From assembly GCF_003116585.1 (NCBI RefSeq), contig NZ_QEHM01000007.1:62001-126000 (forward strand): a DNA stretch of 64,000 nt. The letters are read 5' to 3'. A program made the translations under genes and the position numbers. A model generated the notes under the pieces. That model saw only the letters and a list, made by a program, of their open reading frames with translations, was not told the DNA's origin and searched no databases. How positions within the stretch are numbered: position 1 is the stretch's first letter; each line of letters begins with the position of its first letter. This document shows positions 36,385-45,554 of this stretch, in pieces. This stretch comes from Albibacillus kandeliae (GTDB lineage: Bacteria > Pseudomonadota > Alphaproteobacteria > Rhodobacterales > Rhodobacteraceae).

Positions 36385-38361
36385 TCAGCACTGCAGTGTG
36401 ACATCGCCCGACGGGATCGCCTGACACAGCAGGGCCTGGCCCCGGCCGGGTTGCGGCCCTTCGAGCGCCGGGTGGGTGACGCCGCCCTCGAGCACGCGCT
36501 GCAGGCAGGACTGGCAGTCGCCCATGCGGCAGGAGTAGGCCACGTCGACCCCGTTGACGAGGGCGAGATCCAGCAGGGTGCCGGACTCCGGGGTCCAGAC
36601 GGCCTCCTTGCCGGTTTTGGCAAAGCGGACCGCGGCGCTGGCCGGGCCCTTGGCGGCAAAGAGCGCGGTGGGATCGGCGGACTCGAAGGCCTCGAATCGG
36701 ACGCTGTCGGGCGCGGCACCGCGCGCCACCAGACCGTCCCGCAGGCCGGTCATGAAATCGCCAGGACCGCAGATGTAGAAATCGGCGTCGGCGGGAGGGA
36801 CCAGCGCGGCGATTACCTCGGCGTCGATGCGGCCGGTGTGGTCGGCGTGGTCATCCTCGTGCGGGCGGGAGTAGGCGGTGAAGGGGCGAATGCGCGGTCC
36901 TTTTGCTCCAGCGGATATGCGCGCGACCTCGGCGGCAAAGAGGTGATGTCCGCTGTTCGCCGCGCCGTGCACGAACCAGACATCCCGCGCGCCAGATTCG
37001 GCGGCGAGCGTTTCGAGCATCGGCAGGAGCGGGGTGATCCCGACGCCCGCGCTGATCAGGACGACGGGCCGCCCGGCGGGGCTTTGCAGCACGAAATGGC
37101 CGTTCGGGGGGCCGATGCTGACGTCGTCGCCGAGCTGCAGGCTGTCGTGCAGCAGGTCCGACACGCCGCCCTTGCCGATGCGGCGCACGGTGAAGCGCAG
37201 GGCGCGGTCGTCAGGCCGGCCGGAGACGGAATAGCTGCGCCGGCGGGGCAGCGGCGTGGGATCGGTCGGAAGCGAGACCGAGATGTACTGGCCGGGCTTC
37301 ACCGTGCCGACCGGCGCGGCGTCCTGCGGCTCGACCACGAAGGAGACCACGCCGGGGGCCTCGTCGATCCGACGGGTGCAGACAAAGCGCCGCTGGCCGG
37401 ACCAGTAGGTCCGCTCGTCATCGTTCCAGATGCGGGCCCGGCCCATTGCGGCCGAGCAGTGGAAGAAGACTTCGTCGGGCCGGATGCGGAGACTGTCGCT
37501 TGCGGTTGCAGGTTCCGGCGCACGCTCGTAGCGGCCGTTCATGCGGACCAGTTCGTGGCGACCGGGGGCCAGTGTCAGCAGGGCGATCTCGCCCGTGTCG
37601 AGGATGGAGAAACCGGCGGGCAGGGCGAGGCGATAGGCGATCGAGTTGCTGCCGGGTACTGGTTGCAGGGGCGCTTCGCCGACGAGGTCCATCACGATCT
37701 CGCCCGCTTCATCTTCGCGGGCCAGAGCGATCAGCCCGGCATCGCGCAGGAAGGTCATGGCCCCGGGCCCGGCGAAATCGGCGACCTTCTCGCGCACCAG
37801 TTGCGAGGGAAACCCGTAGACATCGCGCATGCCGCTGGAGAGCAGCAGATCTTCCTCGGAGTTGTTCTTGAGGATCGGGCCCTTGCCCGCCTCGGCCACC
37901 GCGCCGGTGTCTTCGCGCACGAGGGCGAGCACGTCGAGGGGCTGCTTGCGCGCGTCGGGGTCGATCCAGAAGCCGGAGGCGTCGAAGGCGGTGGTCTCGA
38001 CCATCGTCGCGGCGGTCGGGGTCAGGACGAGGACGCCGATGGGCGGGTTCTCGTCGGCGGGAAAGGCGAGCATGTGCTCGGGCGCGCGGGAGAAGGAGGC
38101 GCGGGCGGAGACGCGGAGATAGCGGTCTTCCTCGTGGTTCACGAAGAGCAGCGCCACGTCGGGACGCGCGAGGATGTTGCCGACGGTGTCGAGCCTGCGG
38201 TTGCCCCGGTAGTCCGGCAGGAGGATGTCGCCCGCATCGCTCAACCCCACCACCCTCGGCTGTCCACCGCGCGGCGAGACGTCGAGCTGCCCCTCGGCAT
38301 TGCGCGAGGCGATGAACAGAAGGGTGGACCGGGAGATGAAGTCGAGCTGCTCTGGCGCCAT
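36385..38361 (-). CDS. Fusion of PPOX-type flavoprotein, ferredoxin reductase and [2Fe-2S] ferredoxin
   Basis: The 658-residue protein joins three modules. Residues 1 to about 320 are pyridoxamine-phosphate-oxidase-like FMN barrels (LLFIASRNAEGQLDVSPRGG; later RPDEVFFHCSAAMGRARIW as in MSMEG_1061-type proteins). About 325-560 is a ferredoxin-NADP-reductase domain (PRRRSYSVSG for the flavin, SAGVGITPLLPML for the nucleotide). The end is a plant-type [2Fe-2S] domain with Cys611, 616, 619 and 646. It may pass electrons from NAD(P)H to a small acceptor. The ATG at 38361 has GAGGG close upstream; a GTG at 38379 is less likely. The gap 38362-38477 holds no gene. Confidence 0.88.
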   Translation of the reverse strand: MAPEQLDFISRSTLLFIASRNAEGQLDVSPRGGQPRVVGLSDAGDILLPDYRGNRRLDTVGNILARPDVALLFVNHEEDRYLRVSARASFSRAPEHMLAFPADENPPIGVLVLTPTAATMVETTAFDASGFWIDPDARKQPLDVLALVREDTGAVAEAGKGPILKNNSEEDLLLSSGMRDVYGFPSQLVREKVADFAGPGAMTFLRDAGLIALAREDEAGEIVMDLVGEAPLQPVPGSNSIAYRLALPAGFSILDTGEIALLTLAPGRHELVRMNGRYERAPEPATASDSLRIRPDEVFFHCSAAMGRARIWNDDERTYWSGQRRFVCTRRIDEAPGVVSFVVEPQDAAPVGTVKPGQYISVSLPTDPTPLPRRRSYSVSGRPDDRALRFTVRRIGKGGVSDLLHDSLQLGDDVSIGPPNGHFVLQSPAGRPVVLISAGVGITPLLPMLETLAAESGARDVWFVHGAANSGHHLFAAEVARISAGAKGPRIRPFTAYSRPHEDDHADHTGRIDAEVIAALVPPADADFYICGPGDFMTGLRDGLVARGAAPDSVRFEAFESADPTALFAAKGPASAAVRFAKTGKEAVWTPESGTLLDLALVNGVDVAYSCRMGDCQSCLQRVLEGGVTHPALEGPQPGRGQALLCQAIPSGDVTLQC

Positions 38362-38477
38362 GTCGGCCCTCGTGGACACTTGGAATACCCGATCGAGCTT
38401 AGATCGGATGCCGGTGGGTCAGAAGCGCGGCCTTGGCCGCGAACCCGTCAGATGTGGCTGCGATGGCGACAGACCGG

Positions 38478-39284
38478 TTAGAGCGCGTCGCGCAGGGCCT
38501 TTTCCAGCGCATCGGCCACCGGGGCGATGTTGGCGTGGTAGGAGAGCGGATCCTCGAGCCCCGGCAGCAGGTCGTCGAGGTTCCCCGAGTCCGATATGGC
38601 GACCTCGGCGATGTGGCTGCGCCCGATGGGGTCGGCGTAGTCGTGGAACTTGCCATCCGTCGCTTCGAGGTTCGCGCTGAACTTGAGCCGGAGGTTCGGG
38701 ATGCCGTAGCAGTCGGCGGCGATGAGTCCGTGCAGGCTGGAGGAAGCGATGAAATCGCATTCGCCGATCCGCTGCAGGGTTTCGAGCGGCGGCGCGTTGA
38801 CGGGAATGTTTACCGCGCGGGGCGTGTTCTCCAGCACCTTGGCGAGGCCCGGCGCATCGGCATCGGTGTAATGGGCGATGACACCCCAGCGGTACTTCTT
38901 TTCCGGCCCTGGCTGAACGAGCCGGTCGAACAGCAGGCCGGGGTCGCCGAAGGGCACGGCAGGGTTGCCGAGCCGCTGTGCGGTGCGCGGCCCGCGCAGG
39001 GCGAGGGGCTTCATGTAGAGCCGCGAGATCGGCTTGCCCGGCATCAGGCAGCCGGAGCCCCAGACGAGGACAGGGTCGAACCGGCCATGCAGGACGCGCT
39101 TCATCCGCCGTTCCGCGATCATCTCGATGATGCTGCCGATCGCCGCCATGTCGCAGCCGGAAACGCGGGCGTGCACCACCTTGCGGCCGGTGAGTTCGGC
39201 CACCAGCATGGGCGAGATGTCGTCGCCGAAGTTGACCTCTCGGTTCCGACGTCTGCTGTAGAAGAGCTTGATTTCACCTGACAT
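38478..39284 (-). CDS. Polysaccharide pyruvyl transferase-like protein
   Basis: The 268-residue protein matches the polysaccharide pyruvyl transferase fold by eye: VNFGDDISPMLVAELTG at the start, VWGSGCLMPG and LRGPRTAQRLG in the middle, and CDFIASSSLHGLIAADCYGIP near residue 190. Such enzymes add ketal-linked pyruvate to exopolysaccharide or related glycans. It is shorter than typical members (about 300-350). No other polysaccharide gene is nearby, so it stands alone here. The ribosome site is weak. Confidence 0.82.
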   Translation of the reverse strand: MSGEIKLFYSRRRNREVNFGDDISPMLVAELTGRKVVHARVSGCDMAAIGSIIEMIAERRMKRVLHGRFDPVLVWGSGCLMPGKPISRLYMKPLALRGPRTAQRLGNPAVPFGDPGLLFDRLVQPGPEKKYRWGVIAHYTDADAPGLAKVLENTPRAVNIPVNAPPLETLQRIGECDFIASSSLHGLIAADCYGIPNLRLKFSANLEATDGKFHDYADPIGRSHIAEVAISDSGNLDDLLPGLEDPLSYHANIAPVADALEKALRDAL

Positions 39285-39444
39285 GACGTGGTCGGACCCG
39301 AAGTTGCAACGCGGGGCGGCCCGCTTTCGAGGGTCCAGTCTGGATACCAGCGCGCGGGGTGTCCAGTGCCTGTTTTGCGCGCCGCTCTGGGCAAGGCGGC
39401 GGAACGGATCTATCAAGTCGCACCGGAATGCTGGGGAGCAGGGA

Positions 39445-40722
39445 ATGAGCGAGCGGAAGGTCCTTATTGCGGGCGGCGGAATCGGCGGGCTGGCGCTGGC
39501 CCTGACGCTTGAGCAGATCGGCGTGGACTGTGTCGTGTTCGAGGCGGTGCAGGAGCTGCGACCGCTGGGCGTCGGGATCAACATCCAGCCGAACGCGGTG
39601 CGCGAACTGCTGGACCTCGGGATCACCCGCGAAGACCTCGATGGCGTCGGCCTGCCCGCGAAGGAGTGGGCCCTGGTCGGGCTGAACGGCAACGATATCT
39701 ATGCCGAGCCGCGCGGGCTGCTGGCGGGCTACAACTGGCCGCAGTATGCCGTGCATCGCGGGCAGTTCCACATGCTGCTGCACCGCAAGTTCGTGGAGCG
39801 CGCGGGGGCGGACGCGGTGCGGCTGGGTGCCCGGGTGACCGGCTATCGCAACAACGACGACGGCACGGTGACCGCGATCATCGCACAGGCCGATGGCAGC
39901 AACACGGAAGAGACCGGCACGCTGCTGATCGGGGCGGACGGGATCCATTCCAACATCCGGGCGCAGATGCATCCCGATCAGCCGCCGATCCACTGGGGCG
40001 GCGCGGTGATGTGGCGTGGCACGACCCGGGCGAAGCCGATCCGGTCTGGTTCGTCCTTTGTCGGGCTGGGAACGCACCGGCAGCGGATGGTGATCTATCC
40101 GATCTCGCAGCCGGACGCGGAGGGCATGGCGATGATCAACTGGATTGCCGAGGTGACCTATGACTCGCCGCCCGACCGGCCTACGGGCTGGTTCAAGCCG
40201 GTGGGCATCGACGATTTCGCGCATCATTTCGATGGCTGGACATGGGATTGGCTGGATGTGCCCGCGCTGCTGCGCGGGGCCGATGTTACCTATGAGAATC
40301 CGATGATCGACCGCGACCCGATCCCGACGTGGCAGGACGGGCGCGTCGCGCTGATGGGCGATGCGGCCCATGCGATGTACCCGACCGGGTCGAACGGGGC
40401 GAGCCAGGCGGTGATCGATGCGCGGACGCTGGGCGCCCGGATGGTCGAGCTGGGCGTGACGCCCGAGGCGCTGGCGGCCTACGACGAGGCGCTGTGCGGG
40501 CCGGTGTCGCAACTGGTGCTGCGCAACCGGGGCGCGGGGCCCTTCGGGCTGCTGAACATGGTCGACGAACGCTGTGGCGGGGAATTCGAGTCCATCGACG
40601 ACGTGATCCCGGCGGAGGAACGCGCGGCCTTCATGGCGGGCTACAAGGCCGCCGCAGGCTTCGCGATCGAGGCGCTGAACGAGGCGCCGCCGACCATCGC
40701 GCCGGGGGCAAAGGCGGCCTGA
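39445..40722 (+). CDS. FAD-dependent monooxygenase (salicylate/6-hydroxynicotinate hydroxylase class)
   Basis: The 425-residue flavoprotein has the FAD Rossmann motif at the very N-terminus (VLIAGGGIGGLALALTLE), GVGINIQPNAVRELLDLG, and the second FAD motif RVALMGDAAHAMYPTGSNGA near residue 310. The length and motif spacing fit single-component class A hydroxylases. GGGAGCAGGG precedes the ATG. It is convergent with the kinase gene, whose stop is two bases away, and no operon partner is on its strand. The substrate is unknown. Confidence 0.87.
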   Translation: MSERKVLIAGGGIGGLALALTLEQIGVDCVVFEAVQELRPLGVGINIQPNAVRELLDLGITREDLDGVGLPAKEWALVGLNGNDIYAEPRGLLAGYNWPQYAVHRGQFHMLLHRKFVERAGADAVRLGARVTGYRNNDDGTVTAIIAQADGSNTEETGTLLIGADGIHSNIRAQMHPDQPPIHWGGAVMWRGTTRAKPIRSGSSFVGLGTHRQRMVIYPISQPDAEGMAMINWIAEVTYDSPPDRPTGWFKPVGIDDFAHHFDGWTWDWLDVPALLRGADVTYENPMIDRDPIPTWQDGRVALMGDAAHAMYPTGSNGASQAVIDARTLGARMVELGVTPEALAAYDEALCGPVSQLVLRNRGAGPFGLLNMVDERCGGEFESIDDVIPAEERAAFMAGYKAAAGFAIEALNEAPPTIAPGAKAA

Positions 40723-40723
40723 G

Positions 40724-41932
40724 TCAGGATCGCGCGGCGGCCCGGAACCGGGTGAAGAGGTCGGCCTCGCCCATTTGTCCGCCCTTCAGGATCAGACGCA
40801 TTCCGTCAAGGTCGGGCGTGTCATGGCGCGCGCGGCACAGTCCGACGCCGGGCGAGAAGGCCTCGAGGTAGTCGATGGCGGTGAAGCCGAGAAGCCCGCA
40901 GATGCGGCTCGATGTGTCGCCGCCCGCGATCCCCAGCCAGCCGACGGGGGAGGTCGTGACGATCTTGGCCAGCAGCTCGCCAGAGGCCAGCGCGAGGTGG
41001 TCGGGCGACATGTTGTAGTCGAGTTCCGGATCGGTGTGCAGCAGGACGGGCGTGTCCGAGGCCAGTGCCGCGGCGGCGGTGGCGATGGTCTGCCAGCTGT
41101 TCGCGAGATCGGAGGGCAGGATGCGGATCTTGCTGAAGCCGTCGGCGGCCTCGACCTGTGCGCGGGTCACCGAGGACCGGCTGCCGGCAAAGACCAGAAC
41201 CCGGCGATTGGCGGGCGGCGCGGCGGGCTCCGGGGTTCCGGAGCCGGGGTCGGCTGCGGTGAGAACCTGAGCGACCGAGCTGGCACCGACCAGCAGGCGG
41301 CGACCGGACAGGGGGCCGACTCCGCGCGCGATGCGGGTGATATCGTTGCCATCGAGCACGTCGAAGAGGGCGCGCAGCGGGAGGGTCGGTGTGCCGGCGC
41401 AGGTCACCAGCGCGAGATCGTCGAGGCCCTGCGCGGACAGCAGGAGGCGCAGGTCGGCCTCGGTCATCGGGGTGACCGGATGCTGCGCCATGACCGGGTG
41501 ACGGTCGATGCGATAGGTGACGCCATCGGCCGCGCGGGCAAACAGGTTACCATAGACGCAGTGGCGCCCGAGGTTCGGTTGCCCACCGATCACCGCCAGA
41601 TGCTCGGGGGAGAACCGGCGGGCGAGGTCGTTGGTGACTGCCCCGATGGAGCCGATTGTGGGCGAGGAGTCGAAGGTGGAGCAGACCTTGTAGTGGACCG
41701 TCTGCGGATCGAGCACCGCGATGGCGGGCCAGAGGTCTTCAATCACCTGCAGCGCGGCCTCCGGGGACAGGGCGCGCAGGGCGGTGGCGATGCCGACCGC
41801 ATCGAGGCCCTCGCATTCGGCTGGCGTGGGCGCGCGCAGGAACAACCGCGTGCGCCAGCCCGCGCTGGCGAAGGTCGCCAGCGTGTCGGACGCCCCGGTG
41901 AAATCGTCGCCGATGAAGACGGCGCGAACCAT
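40724..41932 (-). CDS. Four-carbon acid sugar kinase (DUF1537 family)
   Basis: The 402-residue ATP-dependent kinase phosphorylates an acid sugar. The N-terminal IGDDFTGASDTLATFASAG and C-terminal GIAGGDTSSRICGLLG are the two DUF1537 hallmarks. Its ATG overlaps the stop of the RuBisCO-like gene. A DUF1537 kinase next to a RuBisCO-like protein has a precedent in D-apiose catabolism (3-oxo-isoapionate kinase OiaK with decarboxylase OiaX); here the substrate could be the same or a relative. The kinase is the last gene of the minus-strand operon starting at dctP (46570). Confidence 0.9.
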   Translation of the reverse strand: MVRAVFIGDDFTGASDTLATFASAGWRTRLFLRAPTPAECEGLDAVGIATALRALSPEAALQVIEDLWPAIAVLDPQTVHYKVCSTFDSSPTIGSIGAVTNDLARRFSPEHLAVIGGQPNLGRHCVYGNLFARAADGVTYRIDRHPVMAQHPVTPMTEADLRLLLSAQGLDDLALVTCAGTPTLPLRALFDVLDGNDITRIARGVGPLSGRRLLVGASSVAQVLTAADPGSGTPEPAAPPANRRVLVFAGSRSSVTRAQVEAADGFSKIRILPSDLANSWQTIATAAAALASDTPVLLHTDPELDYNMSPDHLALASGELLAKIVTTSPVGWLGIAGGDTSSRICGLLGFTAIDYLEAFSPGVGLCRARHDTPDLDGMRLILKGGQMGEADLFTRFRAAARS

Positions 41933-43197
41933 CAGCGTTTGCCGAAGAAGTCGATGGCCGCGGCGAGGGCCGGACGGGTTCTCGCCGCCTCCGCCAGTGT
42001 CTCGCCCGCCGTCAGCGCCTCGTAGGCTTCGCGCAGCGAGGCGATCCCGGCCTCCGGCCCCTGCGGGTGGGCAAGGATGCCGCCACCGCACATGAACATG
42101 AGGTCGGGGCCCTGGGCGGCTTCCAGCGTGGAGGGCAGGGTGCCTGCCCACTGACCGGAGGAGAACGCGGGCATGACGCGGTCGTCCGGGCCGCCCTCGG
42201 ACAGCGGGGCGAGGCAGTCGCGGGCGGCTTCGGTCACTTCCTCGGCGCTGTCGACGAACTTGCCGCCGATGCCGTGGACGTGCATGTGGTCGATCCCGGC
42301 GAGGCGGTAGAGCGCGTGGTAGGCCTGAAACCCCATGCCGAGGCGGGGGTGGCGGCTCATCGCGCCGAACCCGTTGCGGTGGGCGTGGATGGCGAGCGGT
42401 GTGTGGGCGCGCAGGGTTTCCATGCCAGAGAGACCGCACCAGTTGAGGCTGGCCATGACGCAGGAGCCACCTTCCGCCGCAACAAGGTCGGCATGGCGGC
42501 GCATGGCGTCGGTCTCGTCGGTGATGTTGAAGGCCATCATCACCTGCCGACCGGTTTTCTCCTGCCACTTGCGGATCACGGCCATGACGGCGGGCACGCG
42601 TTCCGCGATAGGCGCGATATCGGGGTTGGCGCAGACCTCATCATCCTTGATGAAGTCGACGCCCGCCGCGCAGAGCCTGTCGACCAGCGCGGCGATGTCC
42701 TCGGGTGTCATGCCGACGTTGGGCTTGATGATGGTGCCGAAGACAGGCCGCCCCTCGACCCCCATCGTCGCGCGCGAGCCTACGATGCCCTGCGTCGGCA
42801 GGGCGTAGCGGTTGCGGTACTCGGCCGGGATCGAGAGCGACATCAGCTTGAGCCCGGTCACCTCGCCGATGTCGTAGAGGTTGCCCGAGACGGTGGAGGC
42901 CAGAGTCGCGAGGTTCTTGCCTATGTTGCCGGTCGGGTAGGCGATGCGCACGCGGGCGAGGTGGTAGGGCCCGCCGATCTTCTTGCGCTCAAGGTAGGCC
43001 GAGGCGAGCGTCGGCGTGTCGCCATCGCCAAGGGCCTCGACCGAGAGCACTTCGGCGGCGGAACGGGCGCGCAGTTCATCCGTCTCGCCCGCGACGCGGA
43101 CGAAGGTGCCGCTCGACTGTTCGCCAGCCATGGTGGCGGCGACCTCTTCGGGCGGGAAGGGGGTTTCCAGCAGGTATTCGGCAGTGACGCGGGTCAT
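41932..43197 (-). CDS. RuBisCO-like protein (form IV, OiaX-like candidate)
   Basis: The 421-residue protein has the RuBisCO large-subunit fold. Lys158 (GTIIKPNVG) and the KDDE metal-site motif at 184-187 are 26 residues apart, as in true RuBisCO, and the carbamylated-Lys equivalent is kept. Further conserved parts are HAHRNGFGAMSRHPRLG, HVHGIGGKF (loop 6 Lys position), PAFSSGQWAG and CGGGILAHPQGP. CO2 fixation is unlikely because several substrate residues differ and the context is catabolic. With the adjacent DUF1537 kinase it probably decarboxylates or isomerises a phosphorylated sugar acid. It starts four bases after the VOC gene ends. Confidence 0.9.
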   Translation of the reverse strand: MTRVTAEYLLETPFPPEEVAATMAGEQSSGTFVRVAGETDELRARSAAEVLSVEALGDGDTPTLASAYLERKKIGGPYHLARVRIAYPTGNIGKNLATLASTVSGNLYDIGEVTGLKLMSLSIPAEYRNRYALPTQGIVGSRATMGVEGRPVFGTIIKPNVGMTPEDIAALVDRLCAAGVDFIKDDEVCANPDIAPIAERVPAVMAVIRKWQEKTGRQVMMAFNITDETDAMRRHADLVAAEGGSCVMASLNWCGLSGMETLRAHTPLAIHAHRNGFGAMSRHPRLGMGFQAYHALYRLAGIDHMHVHGIGGKFVDSAEEVTEAARDCLAPLSEGGPDDRVMPAFSSGQWAGTLPSTLEAAQGPDLMFMCGGGILAHPQGPEAGIASLREAYEALTAGETLAEAARTRPALAAAIDFFGKR

Positions 43198-43201
43198 CGG
43201 A

Positions 43202-43741
43202 TCAGAGCTTGCTGAGGTCGGGGAAGGGGCGGATCGGGTCGGACCCGTCCCAGCCTTCGGAGGCGGCGCGGATCATGTCGAACATCTTGCCCTTCGGCCC
43301 CATGACCTCGGAGAGTTCGATGACGGTGCCCGGATGATGTTCCTCGGCGAAATAGGCGAACCGCCCGTTCACGCCGACGCAGCCGGACATCCTGAGGGTG
43401 AAGCCCCGGCCCAGCATCATTGCCAGATCCTCGTCATATTGCGTCGTCCAGAAGGCGACATGCTGGAGCCCGCGCAGGCCCTTTTCCTTGAAGTCGCGAT
43501 ACATCGAGGGCACGTCGTTGCGGGTCTGGATCAGTTCCACCTGCATCGGGCCGGAGTTGGCCAGCGCCACGGAGTTGTGCGGCTGATAGCTCTGGCCGTC
43601 GTACTGGTAGTCCTCGATGGGGACCTGCGGGTTGTAGAACCACGGGCCGACGCCCATGACCTCGGACCAGTGCTTCATACCGGCTTCGATATCGTCGACG
43701 ACATAGCCGAGCTGGCGGATGGGGCCGAGAAAGGTACTCAT
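43202..43741 (-). CDS. VOC-superfamily (glyoxalase-fold) protein
   Basis: The 179-residue protein has paired beta-alpha-beta-beta-beta modules: IRQLGYVVDDIEAGMKHWSE, then MQVELIQ, LQHVAFWTT and TVIELSE. In related enzymes a His occupies the first metal position (near Tyr13 here); Glu and His at the later positions are kept, so the metal site may be altered. It lies between the TRAP large subunit gene and the RuBisCO-like gene in the same operon. An epimerase, isomerase or lyase step in the sugar acid pathway is plausible; nothing in the sequence picks one. Confidence 0.8.
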   Translation of the reverse strand: MSTFLGPIRQLGYVVDDIEAGMKHWSEVMGVGPWFYNPQVPIEDYQYDGQSYQPHNSVALANSGPMQVELIQTRNDVPSMYRDFKEKGLRGLQHVAFWTTQYDEDLAMMLGRGFTLRMSGCVGVNGRFAYFAEEHHPGTVIELSEVMGPKGKMFDMIRAASEGWDGSDPIRPFPDLSKL

Positions 43742-43749
43742 GATAGGGC

Positions 43750-45027
43750 TCACTTCATTAGGAGGTTGGGCAGCCAGGTCGAGATCGCCGGAACGGCGGA
43801 GACGGCCAGCAGCGACAGGAACAGCGGGATGAAGAAGGGCATCACCCCGGCGATGACACGGGTGATCGGCATCCGCGTGATGATCGAGACCATGTAGAGA
43901 CTCATGCCGACGGGCGGGGTCAGCAGGCCGATCATCAGGTTGAGGACAAAGACGATGCCGAGTTGCAGCGGGTCCACCCCGGCGGCGGTGAGGGCCGGTG
44001 CGATGATCGGGGCGATGATGAGGATGGCCGCGATGCTCTCCAGCACCATGCCGACGATCAGCAGCAGGATGTTGACCAGCAGCAGCAGGACCAGCGGGTT
44101 GTCGGACAGCGACAGCAGGAAGGCCGAGGCCTTCATCGGCACCTGGTCGAGCGTCAGAACCCAGGCGAAGAGCGCGGCGGCGGAGACGATGAACAGGATG
44201 TTGGCGGTTGCCTCGACCGTCTCGCGCAGGGCCAGCAGGGTCGCGCGGAAGGAGAGGCTCCGATAGACGAAGACGCCGATCAGCAGGGCATAGGCCACGG
44301 TCATGCCCGCGACCTCGGTCGGGCCGAACCAGCCGGACATCAGCCCGCCGATCAGCAGCACGGGGGCGAGCAGGGCCGGGAAGGAGACCACGAATTTCTT
44401 GGCCACGTCGGCGGCCTGCGGGCGGATGTCGTCGCGCGGCAGGTTCGAGACGCGGGCGATGATCGCGACCTGGATCATCAGAAGCGCGGTGATGACGAGC
44501 GCCGGGACGATGCCCGCCAGCAGCAGTTGCACGGTCGAGACATTGGCGACCGAGGCGTAGATGATGATCGGGATCGAGGGCGGAAAGATCGGGCCGATTG
44601 TGGCGGCGGCGATGGTGAGGCCCGAGGCGAATTCCTTGCGGTAGCCCTGTGCGGTCATCTGGTTGATCTGCACCGCGCCGAGCGCGCCGATATCGGCCAG
44701 CGCGGCGCCGGAGATGCCCGAGAAGATCAGCGAGACAAAGATGCTGACCTGCGCCACTGCGCCCCGGATGCGGCCGAAGAGCATGCGCACGAGGTCGAAG
44801 AGGTGGGTCGTGACGCCGATGGCGTTGAGCAGGCTGGCCGCGAGGATGAACAGCGGCACGGCGAGCAGCGGAGAACTGTCGAGCGCGTTCAGGCTGCGTT
44901 GGGCGAGGACCGAGACGGGCAGGCCCTGGGTCACGATCACGATGGCCGAGGACAGCCCGAGGCAGACCGCGATGGGCGCACCGCAGATCAGCAGCACGAT
45001 GAAGATGGCGAGAAGGAGGGCGGTCAT
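43750..45027 (-). CDS. TRAP transporter large membrane subunit (DctM), RLP operon
   Basis: The 425-residue membrane protein has about twelve helices and DctM motifs: PLLAVPLFILAASLLNAIG, FSGISGAALADIGALGAVQI and GPTEVAGMTVAYALLIG. It overlaps the dctQ stop by four bases. Together with the neighbours it should import the acid sugar handled by the kinase and RuBisCO-like protein. Confidence 0.93.
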   Translation of the reverse strand: MTALLLAIFIVLLICGAPIAVCLGLSSAIVIVTQGLPVSVLAQRSLNALDSSPLLAVPLFILAASLLNAIGVTTHLFDLVRMLFGRIRGAVAQVSIFVSLIFSGISGAALADIGALGAVQINQMTAQGYRKEFASGLTIAAATIGPIFPPSIPIIIYASVANVSTVQLLLAGIVPALVITALLMIQVAIIARVSNLPRDDIRPQAADVAKKFVVSFPALLAPVLLIGGLMSGWFGPTEVAGMTVAYALLIGVFVYRSLSFRATLLALRETVEATANILFIVSAAALFAWVLTLDQVPMKASAFLLSLSDNPLVLLLLVNILLLIVGMVLESIAAILIIAPIIAPALTAAGVDPLQLGIVFVLNLMIGLLTPPVGMSLYMVSIITRMPITRVIAGVMPFFIPLFLSLLAVSAVPAISTWLPNLLMK

Positions 45028-45554
45028 TCGATGGGTCCGATCTCGGCGTCGTCGGGGAAACCGGCAGAGGGCGCGCGGCCCCGGGCGAGGTTCGCCAGGC
45101 GATAGAGCGTGACGAGGGCAAGGAAGGCCGAGCCGAGCAGGGCGAGGGAGTAGTAGAAGTAGTTGGGCAGGCGCATCGCCGGTGTCAGGAACTTGCCCGC
45201 GCGGGGCAGGAATTCGGCAAAGCCCCAGAGCAGGAGGATGCAGAACGCCAGTGTGGCGAGGTCCGAGACCAGCGTGAGGCCGGTCTTTCCGCGCCCGCCC
45301 AGCATGTCGGGCAGGATCGAGACCGAGACCAGCGCCTGCCGACCGGCGAGCGCGGGGATGCCGACAAAGACGAGGCCGATGGAGCAGAAGCGCGCCAGTT
45401 CGTCGGCCCAGGGCAGGCCCAAGTCGGCGAAGTTGCGTGCGCCGACCTGCAGGACCACCAGCCCGGCCATGAGCGCCAGAAGCGCCATGCCGAGCCAGAT
45501 GCCGACGAGGGAAAGCCGCGCGAGAATCGCGCGGCCCTTGCTTTCGGATGTCAT
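45024..45554 (-). CDS. TRAP transporter small membrane subunit (DctQ), RLP operon
   Basis: The 176-residue protein has four helices and the DctQ pattern (LQVGARNFADLGLPWADELARF, where the WADE motif is typical). The start at 45554 overlaps the dctP stop (ATGA). It pairs with the DctM encoded next. Confidence 0.9.
   Translation of the reverse strand: MTSESKGRAILARLSLVGIWLGMALLALMAGLVVLQVGARNFADLGLPWADELARFCSIGLVFVGIPALAGRQALVSVSILPDMLGGRGKTGLTLVSDLATLAFCILLLWGFAEFLPRAGKFLTPAMRLPNYFYYSLALLGSAFLALVTLYRLANLARGRAPSAGFPDDAEIGPIE

Noticed and set aside
41932-43197. True RuBisCO (carbon fixation)
   Set aside because: No small subunit or phosphoribulokinase nearby, substrate-binding differences, and a catabolic operon with a DUF1537 kinase; it is a form IV RuBisCO-like protein.
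43750-45027. Apparent duplication of the first TRAP system (24375-25682)
   Set aside because: The two DctM proteins differ throughout, and operon order differs; they look like independent members of one family and not a recent duplication.
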